Shown here piece after piece: positions 1-4,713 of a stretch of 5,037 nt of DNA. The notes under the pieces were generated by a model. The model was not told the origin of the DNA. It searched no databases and worked only from the letters and a program-made list of their open reading frames with translations. Both the position numbers and the translations under genes were made by a program. Every line of letters starts with the position of its first letter. Position 1 is the stretch's first letter. Source of the DNA: Planctomycetota bacterium. Its GTDB lineage: Bacteria; Planctomycetota; Planctomycetia; Pirellulales; Thermoguttaceae. Where the stretch lies: the NCBI GenBank assembly GCA_021784975.1, contig JAJYGU010000493.1, forward strand, positions 1 to 5,037. The letters are read 5' to 3'.

Positions 1-21
1 TTGTGAAAGTGTTCAAACGGG

Positions 22-66
22 AAAATCCGCCCGGGCGCGGCCGTCGAGGAGGGCGGCCGGCCCGGG
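22..66 (-). terminator. Probable rho-independent terminator of the operon
   Basis: CCCGGGCGCGGCCG (30-43) can pair with CGGCCGGCCCGGG (54-66), leaving one bulged base and the 10-nt loop TCGAGGAGGG. On the minus strand the stem is followed by GCGGA and then TTTT (25-22). The hairpin begins 13 nt past the stop of the last gene. The T run is short and set off by five bases, so termination may be partial. A separate perfect 12-bp palindrome, TCGGCGCGCCGA (68-79), sits between the stop and the hairpin and could be a second fold. Confidence 0.55.
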
Positions 67-79
67 CTCGGCGCGCCGA

Positions 80-856
80 CTATCGCGCCTCTTTCGTGGT
101 TTGGGCTGCCTCCGAAAACGTCTTCACCAGCACACCGAACAGGTCTGCCTGCTGGTCGGCGGGGATCGCCTTCCGAAGCCCATTGACCAGGGCGTCGAGA
201 CCTACCTGCTGTAGATCGACGACCGCGGGCTCCGCGGGCAACGTCGGCTCCGTGGTGAAGACGATCGGCTTGGCCCGAAGCTCCGCAAGCTCCGCCTGCC
301 ACATGCGAATGTCCGCCCGGCGGGAATCGTCCACGTGGTCAACCGCCCCCATTGGGTCGGTAGCTATCGCGTGTTGGCTGGCCTTGATCTGTGATTCGAG
401 GTTGCGGATTTTGGCCCGCCGGCCTTCAACAGCAAACTTGTTCGGCCAGCCGTGTAATCGAGCAACTTCGCCATTCAACTGGTTGGCGTAGGACCGGGCG
501 GCATCGACCGGGGCCTGCAACGCCGTGCCAACGGCGTTCAACAGCACGCGAACGGTATTGCTGATTGCGTCATGCTGATTCGACAGGGCCGTCACTCTGC
601 CGTTGGCTTCGCGTAGTAGGCCGGTACTCAATCGGCCCGCATTCGCTTGGGCCTTCGCGTCGGCCGCTGCCGCTGCCGCCTCTTGGCAGTCGAGCTGGAA
701 TTGCTCCATACTCTTGCCGACCAGGGCCAGCACGGCGAGTGCTTCACCCGCGGGCTGCCCGCCGCCGGCCACGTCCTTGACCAGGCGGGCGTAGTCGGCC
801 TCCGCTTGTTTCTTTTGCTGGCGAAGACTTTCAATCGCTTCGGTTACTGTGCTCAT
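80..856 (-). CDS. Alanine-rich coiled-coil protein, 258 aa, last gene of the operon
   Basis: TGA-GTG-ATG follows the preceding gene directly. I prefer the ATG at 856 over the GTG at 859 because AGGA lies 8 nt before the ATG; the difference is one residue. Predicted coiled coils cover residues 1-30 (EAIESLRQQKKQAEADYARL), about 50-75 with an alanine run (EAAAAAADAKAQ), and 125-198 (RAKIRNLESQIKASQHAI, WQAELAELRA). The middle (85-125) looks like amphipathic helices, and the tail (200-258) has a Pro-rich hinge, then helices. There is no signal peptide, membrane segment or catalytic motif. The opening (Q.AEADY..LV..VA followed by ALAVLALVGKSMEQF) resembles the start of helical proteins I recall from planctomycete elements, function unknown. 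A structural, scaffolding or replication-accessory role is possible; I cannot choose. Confidence 0.75.
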   Translation of the reverse strand: MSTVTEAIESLRQQKKQAEADYARLVKDVAGGGQPAGEALAVLALVGKSMEQFQLDCQEAAAAAADAKAQANAGRLSTGLLREANGRVTALSNQHDAISNTVRVLLNAVGTALQAPVDAARSYANQLNGEVARLHGWPNKFAVEGRRAKIRNLESQIKASQHAIATDPMGAVDHVDDSRRADIRMWQAELAELRAKPIVFTTEPTLPAEPAVVDLQQVGLDALVNGLRKAIPADQQADLFGVLVKTFSEAAQTTKEAR

Positions 857-859
857 CAC

Positions 860-1300
860 TCAATCCTCTTGGTTCTGGCCATCAGGCCGGTTACAGTCTT
901 CGGCATCGCCATCCTGGTCGACGTCGGTGTCTTCAGTATGGAGCCCGTAGCTCCGCAACAACTCGTTGTCTGCTATCAATCGCCGGCGGATTTCGTCCAC
1001 GTCGGTAATGATCGGGGGGCCATCCTCAACCAGCGAGACCGCCTGGTCCGGCTTCCCAAAGAGGCGGTCAAACAACAAGCGGGTCGCGTTCAAGTCGCCG
1101 TCGATCGCAGCGGCAACCAGGCGGCGGACGATCTTCTCGATATCTTCCTCCGTGACCATTTCCAGCATTTCGCATCGGAGGTGTTGGGCCTGACGATTCC
1201 GTGGGTTTCCCCGGCCGGCTCGGTTGCCAGCAACAAACCGGCCGCTACTCGGGTCGCGGTCCCCGTTACCTGCGGAAGTAAACGGTGTTTCGTCGATCAT
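860..1300 (-). CDS. DUF5681-like protein with a GRFVAGN N-terminus, 146 aa
   Basis: The ATG at 1300 overlaps the upstream TGA and has GAGGA about 7 nt upstream. Residues 15-36 (RDPSSGRFVAGNRAGRGNPRN) are the Gly/Asn-rich basic motif that opens DUF5681-like proteins (usually GRF..GN.GGPGNP). It is followed by a helical domain (HLRCEMLEMVTEEDIEKIV...LVAAAIDGDLNATRLLFDRLFGKP, 40-84), the usual body with the A..GD..A...L.DR..GKP pattern. Such proteins are found in phages and integrative elements and have been compared with small-terminase or helix-turn-helix DNA-binding proteins, but their function is not settled. The last 50 residues are strongly acidic (EDTDVDQDGDAED) and probably disordered. 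Two bases after its stop comes the ribosome site's GTGATG, so it is coupled to the last gene. Confidence 0.78.
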   Translation of the reverse strand: MIDETPFTSAGNGDRDPSSGRFVAGNRAGRGNPRNRQAQHLRCEMLEMVTEEDIEKIVRRLVAAAIDGDLNATRLLFDRLFGKPDQAVSLVEDGPPIITDVDEIRRRLIADNELLRSYGLHTEDTDVDQDGDAEDCNRPDGQNQED

Positions 1301-1593
1301 CGCTTATCCTCTGATTGGTGTAGAACCCTGCCCGCCCGCGAGGGCATCCCCAGCCGGCTCCGGCGGCCCGAATCGCAACACGATTGGCAACAGTCGGGGG
1401 CATTTTCGCGTGGCGCTCGGGTGCTAGCGTGGTTTGACTCTGATTGCTCATCCGATTCGCGGATCGCGGTGCATCTTAGGCCAAAAGAGCGAAGCAAAAC
1501 CTTTAGTCCGCGGCGCAATCTTATAACCGTCGGGATGCCGGCCTGGTCGGGCACGGCCCGGAGGGTCACGACAAATTGCTGGTGAGCGGTCAT
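1297..1593 (-). CDS. Phage/element small protein with an LKVLLRSFGLRC N-terminal domain and a CCxxCC tail, 98 aa
   Basis: The ATG at 1593 overlaps the upstream TGA (ATGA) and has GGAGGA 5 nt before it. Residues 6-46 (QQFVVTLRAVPD, then IRLRRGLKVLLRSFGLRCTAIRE) follow a beta-helix-beta pattern that I recall from small uncharacterised proteins beside replication genes in phages and integrative elements; its function is not known to me. The remaining 50 residues are low in hydrophobics and rich in Ser, Arg and Asp/Glu, with a CCQSCC cluster (68-73) that could bind metal or merely reflect poor conservation. Another reading frame (ATG 1451, to 1266) is also open here, so a frameshift around 1450 cannot be excluded. 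The 4-nt overlap of this frame's stop with the next start supports it as drawn. Confidence 0.65.
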   Translation of the reverse strand: MTAHQQFVVTLRAVPDQAGIPTVIRLRRGLKVLLRSFGLRCTAIRESDEQSESNHASTRAPRENAPDCCQSCCDSGRRSRLGMPSRAGRVLHQSEDKR

Positions 1594-1841
1594 TGCTCCT
1601 CCCGCCACTCGGGAATCGAATAGTCGATCGTCGCATCGTAAGCCGCGGCGAACAGTCTCCGGGCCTCATGGTCATCCGGCAGGGCATCTATCTCCCGCAT
1701 GACACCCCGCCGATGTCGAACGTTGCACTCTCGCCAGATCCCGGCCATCAGCTCGTTGTCGCACTCTGCGGCCTCTCGACCCCAGCGTGGAGCTTGTTCC
1801 AAGTAGAAGACCTTCAGCAATTCGCGTTCGTGCTTGGTCAT
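1590..1841 (-). CDS. Hypothetical protein, 83 aa
   Basis: The ATG at 1841 overlaps the loader's TGA (ATGA) and has GGAAGG about 9 nt upstream; a longer reading from 1883 would run deep into the loader gene and is less likely. The protein is soluble, charged and predicted largely helical. TKHERELLKVFYLEQAPRW looks like an amphipathic first helix. AAECDNELMAGIWRECNVRH has conserved-looking acidic residues and two cysteines (27 and 39). LPDDHEARRLFAAAYDATIDY forms another helix. I do not recognise the family. Its place between the loader and phage-type small proteins suggests an element accessory protein. Confidence 0.68.
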   Translation of the reverse strand: MTKHERELLKVFYLEQAPRWGREAAECDNELMAGIWRECNVRHRRGVMREIDALPDDHEARRLFAAAYDATIDYSIPEWREEQ

Positions 1842-2746
1842 GCCTGCGCCTTCCGATGGGACGGCCAGTCGCAGAAGACGCATAGCGACCCATGGCGCAA
1901 TCGGTCAACCACCTGCGCGCTCATGCCGCGCTCCGCCTCGGCGCCGTTGGCCACGTTCAAAGTTGCCCACGTCGGACTGCACGCGCGGTAGCGCGCATCG
2001 ACGATTCGGTATAGCGTGCTGGCCTGATATTCCGTCAGGGCTCCGCTCGGCGGCAGAACGTCGTCAACCACGAGCACGTCGGGTGAGACGAAGCCTTGAA
2101 CGATCTTGGCTTCCGATTCGCTGCCGTCGATCGCGGCCCGGAATCGGGCGAAGAGGTCTTGCCCGTTGATCCAGTGAATTGTCAAGTCCGCCTCGACGGC
2201 CACCTTGGCAACGGCGGCAAGGAGGTGCGTCTTGCCCGTTCCAGCCGCGCCAAAGGCCACCAGGCCGGCGCCATCGGCCACATGCTGGCCGATATTGGCG
2301 GCGTATCCCTTCACGGCCTCTAGGACCTTCTTCTGCTCGGCGCTGGTGGCCTCGTAGTTGTCCAGGCTGGCTTCCGCGAAGCGCCGGCCCACGGCGGCAT
2401 GAAGCTCGCGGAGGGCCGCTTGTCGGCGGCGCTGGTCACGCCGGGCCTGCTCTTGTCGCGCGGCTTCCACGAGGCGGTCGGCGTCGGCTGGCACCAGGTG
2501 CAGCGTTGGCAACACCTCGTCCCGAAGTATCACGTCCAGCGCCGGCGCCGGCCCCTGATGCCGGTCATACTCGTAGTCGGTGCCCCAATTGTCTTGGAGA
2601 CGCTCGGCGTCGCGCAGGATGCGATGCACATCGTCAGCCGTCAGCGGCCGGGGCTGGGCGTCAGAAGACGCCAACCTTTTCAGAATCCGTTCCGTGACGC
2701 TGGCCAGGGCCAAGGGGGAATCCGCGTTTCGGTTTTCCATTTCCAT
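1838..2746 (-). CDS. DnaC/IstB-type AAA+ helicase loader, 302 aa
   Basis: The C-terminal two-thirds is an AAA+ ATPase of the DnaC family. RRFAEASLDNYE (121-132) is the usual lead-in strand. The Walker A is GAAGTGKT (166-173), the Walker B is VLVVDDV (224-230), ARYRACSPTWATLNVAN (251-267) is the sensor-1 strand with N264, and VVDRLRHGSLCVFCDWPSHR (279-298) corresponds to the arginine-finger and FDWPS.R ending. The N-terminal 110 residues are helical and highly charged (EQARRDQRRRQ), as expected of the segment that grips the replicative helicase. In the cell it would load host DnaB onto the origin opened by the upstream initiator. IstB transposition helpers share the fold, but no IstA or insertion-sequence end is present. 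The start is ATG 2746 (or ATG 2740) with only a weak AGG upstream, and it overlaps the initiator gene by 86 nt; no later good start exists. Its stop overlaps the next start (ATGA). Confidence 0.9.
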   Translation of the reverse strand: MEMENRNADSPLALASVTERILKRLASSDAQPRPLTADDVHRILRDAERLQDNWGTDYEYDRHQGPAPALDVILRDEVLPTLHLVPADADRLVEAARQEQARRDQRRRQAALRELHAAVGRRFAEASLDNYEATSAEQKKVLEAVKGYAANIGQHVADGAGLVAFGAAGTGKTHLLAAVAKVAVEADLTIHWINGQDLFARFRAAIDGSESEAKIVQGFVSPDVLVVDDVLPPSGALTEYQASTLYRIVDARYRACSPTWATLNVANGAEAERGMSAQVVDRLRHGSLCVFCDWPSHRKAQA

Positions 2747-3461
2747 TCGCCTGTGTCTTCATCTTGAGTTTGAGTTGCTGAAATTGCTTCCGTAGCTTTC
2801 CAGGGCTTAGAATGTTCGACCCCCAGAAGGTATCCGCGTTGGCCCAACCGAAGACGGCCCGAATATCCTCATCCGTTCGCCCATCGGATTCACGCATCAA
2901 GCGGACGTCGTTGGCCCACTTGTCGAGATTCGGCACCTTCGCACCCGGGTCGAGCTTCTGAATCAATCCAAACATCCATGACGCCGTGGCCACGTCCACC
3001 CCGGCCGCGGCAAGGCCGCGCGCCTTGGGTTTTGTTCCTTGGGTATTGTTCTTGGGTATTGTTCTATGGTTCTTGTTCTGTAGGCACGGCGGTGCCGGGG
3101 TGGTAGGCACGGCGGTGCCGGGGTCCCCGGCATCATCGTGCCGGGGTGTGCGGCATGGCGGTGCCTCTCCCTCACTTTCAGGGCGGCACGGCGGTGCCGG
3201 GGTTATGCAGTAGATCGTTGCGTGACCCGACTGGGCTTCGCTTCGAAGCAGCCCCAATGAGCGGAGGCGTACAAGAGCGCTCCGCACGGCTCGCGGGCGC
3301 AGGCCGCTATCTTTGCCTATCGTGCTCTGGCTTGGCCAGCAGCGCCCGTCCCGGTCGGCACGTCGGGCCAGCGCCAGGAACACCTTGATCGCGCTGCCGT
3401 CGATTTCCGGCAAACGCTCAATCACCGCGTCGTTGTCGATCATGGTGAAGCCGGGGCTCAT
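2661..3461 (-). CDS. Phage-type replication initiator / replisome organizer, winged-helix N-terminus and NILSP.KLR C-terminus, 266 aa
   Basis: The ATG at 3461 overlaps the upstream stop (ATGA) and has GGAGGG upstream. Residues 20-88 form a winged helix typical of phage and plasmid replication initiators (HTH_36-like): a first helix at AIKVFLALARRADRDG, the hallmark CWPSQSTIGKDSGL, the helix PRAVRSALVRLRSLGLL, then a wing ending in ATIYCI. Residues 87-147 are a low-complexity linker rich in Pro, Thr, Asn and Lys whose DNA carries iterons and an A-rich region. Residues 160-232 end in FWGSNILSPGKLRKQF, a motif of DnaD-like/RepO-like phage replication proteins, where that domain contacts DNA and the loader. 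The inferred role is origin recognition and recruitment of the loader encoded immediately downstream. The last 29 codons overlap the loader gene by 86 nt. It could belong to a plasmid rather than a phage; the initiator class itself is well supported. Confidence 0.85.
   Translation of the reverse strand: MSPGFTMIDNDAVIERLPEIDGSAIKVFLALARRADRDGRCWPSQSTIGKDSGLRPRAVRSALVRLRSLGLLRSEAQSGHATIYCITPAPPCRPESEGEAPPCRTPRHDDAGDPGTAVPTTPAPPCLQNKNHRTIPKNNTQGTKPKARGLAAAGVDVATASWMFGLIQKLDPGAKVPNLDKWANDVRLMRESDGRTDEDIRAVFGWANADTFWGSNILSPGKLRKQFQQLKLKMKTQANGNGKPKRGFPLGPGQRHGTDSEKVGVF
3023..3080 (-). repeat. A-rich tandem 14-mers beside the iterons (probable DNA-unwinding region)
   Basis: On the plus strand CCTTGGGTTTTGTT (3023-3036), CCTTGGGTATTGTT (3037-3050) and CTTGGGTATTGTT (3051-3063) lie head to tail, followed by a degenerate copy (CTATGGTTCTTGTT, 3064-3077). 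The coding strand has by hand count 31 A and only 3 T in 58 bases, a strong strand asymmetry in an otherwise GC-rich window. Only 2-3 bp separate it from the first iteron. The layout resembles AT-rich 13-mer arrays and the A-rich stretch of lambda ori, where the duplex opens. It encodes the hydrophilic linker around residues 128-147 of the initiator. Confidence 0.68.
3083..3203 (-). repeat. Five 19-bp iterons with dyad symmetry inside the initiator gene
   Basis: On the plus strand the unit is GGCACGGCGGTGCCGGGGT. Copies start at 3083, 3106, 3129, 3152 and 3185. Those at 3083, 3106 and 3185 are identical over 19 bases; 3129 (GGCATCATCGTGCCGGGGT) keeps both ends of the dyad and the GGGGT tail; 3152 (GGCATGGCGGTGCCTCTCC) keeps the dyad but loses the tail. 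Pitches are 23, 23, 23 and 33 bp. Within a unit GGCAC pairs with GTGCC. Because 23 is not a multiple of 3, identical copies are read in different frames (TPAPPC versus PGTAVP), so codon-level selection is not the cause. They correspond to residues 87-127 of the initiator. I read them as binding sites for the initiator itself, as in lambda O and iteron plasmids. Confidence 0.85.
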
Positions 3462-3685
3462 CGGTCCCTACCCTCCGTCGCACCTTGTTTTAGGACGGCT
3501 ATCAGGTCGGCGCCGCGAAAGAATCGCATCCTACCGAATCTCAAGACCGGCATTCCAGCGTCGATCAATGCGGCCTTCCCCCTCGCACCGATGCCCCAAT
3601 CGCCCAGCCTTACCCACGGATACGTCAGGGCGGGGTCGATCGGCGGCCGGGGCGGCGGGCCATTGCGCGAGCGGCGAGACTTCAC
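3458..3685 (-). CDS. Excisionase/MerR-fold helix-turn-helix DNA-binding protein, 75 aa
   Basis: The start is a GTG preceded by AGGAGG about 8 nt upstream, the strongest ribosome site in the window, and it overlaps the upstream TGA. After a basic, proline-rich tail (residues 1-20), residues 23-66 follow the excisionase (HTH_17-like) layout: WVRLGDWGIGARGKAALIDAG would be the first and recognition helices, VLRFGRMRFFRGADL the wing (compare the usual P..RiGR..R.DL pattern) and LIAVLKQ the final helix. Such proteins bend DNA as excision factors or act as small repressors in phages and integrative elements. Its stop overlaps the start of the initiator gene by 4 nt. Sitting just before the replication gene, it is more likely a regulator or accessory origin binder than a lone Xis, but the sequence does not decide this. 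Nearby direct repeats (3901-3938 and 4620-4713) are possible targets. Confidence 0.68.
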   Translation of the reverse strand: MKSRRSRNGPPPRPPIDPALTYPWVRLGDWGIGARGKAALIDAGMPVLRFGRMRFFRGADLIAVLKQGATEGRDR

Positions 3686-3855
3686 TGGCTGGCCCTCCTC
3701 GCGGTCGATTCGCTGGCGTTGCCGGGCTCATCAGTGGCAACGGCTTTTGCCAGCAAGAGCATTTTGCGAAGGCGTCGCAACTCCGCTTGCCGTGTGACGA
3801 TTTCCTTGCGGAGGTCGGAAATCGGAGGCACACAGATAGGTTTCTGCTCGTTCAT
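3682..3855 (-). CDS. Small coiled-coil protein, 57 aa
   Basis: This is an unrecognised small protein. I prefer the ATG at 3855, which has GAGGG 5 nt upstream, over the in-frame GTG at 3867, which would itself form part of that ribosome site. Residues 14-40 (DLRKEIVTRQAELRRLRKML...) carry leucine/isoleucine heptads with alternating acidic and basic residues, a short amphipathic helix or coiled coil suited to dimerisation or partner binding. The tail, about residues 41-57, is polar and probably disordered. Its TGA overlaps the GTG start of the next gene by 4 nt (GTGA), so the two are translationally coupled. A role as partner or regulator of the DNA-binding protein downstream is inferred from this pairing only. 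Confidence 0.62.
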   Translation of the reverse strand: MNEQKPICVPPISDLRKEIVTRQAELRRLRKMLLLAKAVATDEPGNASESTARRASQ

Positions 3856-3900
3856 GCTTGCCCTCACTGTTCAATGACGAGGGCATCTTAGCATGGACGA

Positions 3901-3938
3901 TGGGAACCTAATGGGGTGAAAAGTGGGAATCTAATGGG
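3901..3938. repeat. Two 15-bp direct repeats, TGGGAAyCTAATGGG, with a 23-bp pitch (putative operator pair)
   Basis: TGGGAACCTAATGGG (3901-3915) and TGGGAATCTAATGGG (3924-3938) differ at one position and start 23 bp apart, close to two turns of the helix, so a dimer or adjacent protomers would bind the same face. The pair covers the stop codon of the 179-aa gene and the gap before the next gene. Downstream on the minus strand, TAAGAT (3890-3885) could serve as a -10 element, so the pair could control a second promoter for the replication genes. I see no convincing -35. Confidence 0.55.
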
Positions 3939-4470
3939 AACGCGGTGCGCCTTCCCGCAGGTACAAGTAGCCGCCCTTAAAGCTTGCGTGCCACGGTATG
4001 GCGTTCTGGCGAAAGAACCGATTGATTTGCTTCCGCAAGCCTTCCACAGCGCTCTCGTCTTGATCGAAGGCATGATCTTCCCAAACCGGCTCGGCTAATT
4101 CTTCTCGCCGGGCCGTCTTGTTGCGCCGTGGCCAGAGAAACGAGATAGCGAGAAAGGGCTTGCGTGCCAAACCTCGGTGGATTTGCCCCGCGTGCATGAA
4201 TCCGTCCGGCGGTTCAGGCCCGTCTTTGGGGTGGCCTCCTTCGATCGCTGGCAGCGTTCCGACCAATGCCGCCATTGGGCCAGGGCCTCGGAGTTGTTCA
4301 TTGTAAGCGGCTGCGAATTGACCCATCGCCTGGTTTCCGGCCCGAGATTCGGCCGATCCCGTGGTGAATTGCTCCCGCAACGTGGCGAGCAGAAACTCAG
4401 GATCGTTTGCGGAGGGCGATTGTGGGGTCTCGGCCTCTGCCGGTGTGTGAGGAGACTTCCGCTTGGCCAT
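3931..4470 (-). CDS. Hypothetical protein, 179 aa, first gene of the element operon
   Basis: I do not recognise this protein. I chose the ATG at 4470 because AAAGGA lies about 8 nt upstream; the frame is open further up only through GTG codons without a ribosome site. Residues 1-25 are a basic, Pro/Ser-rich, probably disordered tail. Residues 26-75 look helical. Residues 80-103 are Gly/Pro/His-rich. The C-terminus has a short hydrophobic stretch (AISFLW, 108-113), an acidic patch near 127-141, and then LRKQINRFFRQNAIPWHASF with GGYLYLRE at 145-173, a helix followed by a beta-hairpin-like ending that resembles a small winged-helix or nucleic-acid-binding tail. No signal peptide or membrane segment is visible. 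It stands alone upstream of a repeat-bearing gap, so it may be regulated apart from the replication genes. Its stop (TAG, 3933-3931) lies inside the second 15-bp direct repeat. Confidence 0.72.
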   Translation of the reverse strand: MAKRKSPHTPAEAETPQSPSANDPEFLLATLREQFTTGSAESRAGNQAMGQFAAAYNEQLRGPGPMAALVGTLPAIEGGHPKDGPEPPDGFMHAGQIHRGLARKPFLAISFLWPRRNKTARREELAEPVWEDHAFDQDESAVEGLRKQINRFFRQNAIPWHASFKGGYLYLREGAPRSH

Positions 4471-4590
4471 GACTCTATCCTTTCCGCCGAGCCGGCCGCC
4501 GAGCGGATCGGGCGATAGAGCTTCCCGCCACCGCTCGCCGGCCTGTGTGGGTGTACGGCCCACAACTCGGCTATCGCTTCAGCCTGCCGC

Positions 4591-4614
4591 GTTTGTTGCC
4601 CTGTTTGTTGCCTT
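4591..4614. repeat. 12-bp tandem duplication in the operon leader
   Basis: The 10-mer GTTTGTTGCC occurs at 4591-4600 and again at 4603-4612, each followed by CT or TT, making two near-identical 12-bp units. It lies in the presumed untranslated leader of the minus-strand operon, just below the CAAtCCGCAA copies. On the coding strand it reads GGCAACAAAC twice. It could be a further protein-binding pair or simple slippage; I cannot separate these. Confidence 0.4.
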
Positions 4615-4619
4615 GGCGT

Positions 4620-4713
4620 CAATCCGCAAGCACAATCTCAGGCAACCGCAAGCAAACCACAAACACGAAGAATACTTGTTTTTCAGGGTTTTGCAAGCAA
4701 TCCGCAAACAACC
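4620..4713 (-). repeat. Three copies of a CAAtCCGCAA-type motif around the operon promoter (putative operators)
   Basis: On the plus strand the copies are CAATCCGCAAGCACAA (4620-4635), CAACCGCAAGCAAACC (4643-4658, one base shorter) and CAATCCGCAAACAACC (4698-4713). On the coding strand they read roughly GYTTGCGGwTTG. The shared core CCGCAA occurs at 4624, 4646 and 4702, so the first two are 22 bp apart, about two helical turns. All point the same way and bracket the candidate promoter: one copy upstream of the -35, two near or after the start point. This suggests binding sites for an element repressor or activator. Which protein binds is unknown; the nearby excisionase-like protein is one candidate. 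Confidence 0.45.
4669..4696 (-). promoter_or_regulatory. Candidate sigma-70-type promoter for the element operon
   Basis: Reading the minus strand, TTGCAA (4696-4691) is followed after 16 bp by TATTCT (4674-4669). Each hexamer matches the bacterial consensus at 4 of 6 positions. The spacer is A-rich (CTGAAAAACAAG) in an otherwise GC-rich region, which favours melting. Transcription would begin near 4660, leaving a leader of about 190 nt before the first ATG at 4470. CAAtCCGCAA repeats sit just upstream of the -35 and just downstream of the start point, as expected for operators. This is a pattern match only. Confidence 0.42.

Larger units (their letters stand above)
3006..3203 (-). other. Putative origin of replication nested in the initiator gene
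   Basis: In coding-strand order there are five iterons (3203-3083), an A-rich tandem-repeat region (3080-3023) and a perfect 6-bp inverted repeat with a 3-nt loop (CGCGGC-AAG-GCCGCG, 3006-3020). The same order of iterons, A-rich region and inverted repeat inside the initiator gene is known for lambda ori within gene O. The position in the linker between the DNA-binding and C-terminal domains, immediately upstream of a helicase-loader gene, also matches. The repeats and base asymmetry are seen directly; origin function is inferred. The inverted repeat is the weakest element, since short GC palindromes are common at this base composition. I saw no DnaA box in it. Confidence 0.68.

Noticed and set aside
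1266..1451. A 61-codon minus-strand frame from ATG 1451
   Set aside because: It has no ribosome site and overlaps both the 98-aa gene and the start of the DUF5681-like gene; it is kept only as a possible sign of a frameshift.
647..1585. A long 312-codon plus-strand frame
   Set aside because: It runs antisense to three coupled minus-strand genes with good ribosome sites, and its product shows no recognisable domain. Long antisense frames are expected in GC-rich DNA.
1838..2746. IstB of an IS21-type insertion sequence
   Set aside because: There is no IstA transposase beside it and no terminal inverted repeats were seen; the upstream neighbour is a phage-type initiator, which fits a replication helicase loader.
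3083..3203. Regularly spaced repeats resembling a CRISPR array
   Set aside because: The units are 19 bp with only 4-14 bp between them, lie inside a well-supported gene, and there are no spacers of usual length and no cas genes.
4095..4622. A 175-codon minus-strand frame starting at a TTG, overlapping the 179-aa gene
   Set aside because: Its start has no ribosome site and lies in the repeat-bearing leader, its product is Arg/Ser/Pro-rich without fold-like patterning, and the competing frame has an ATG with AAAGGA and a coherent C-terminus.
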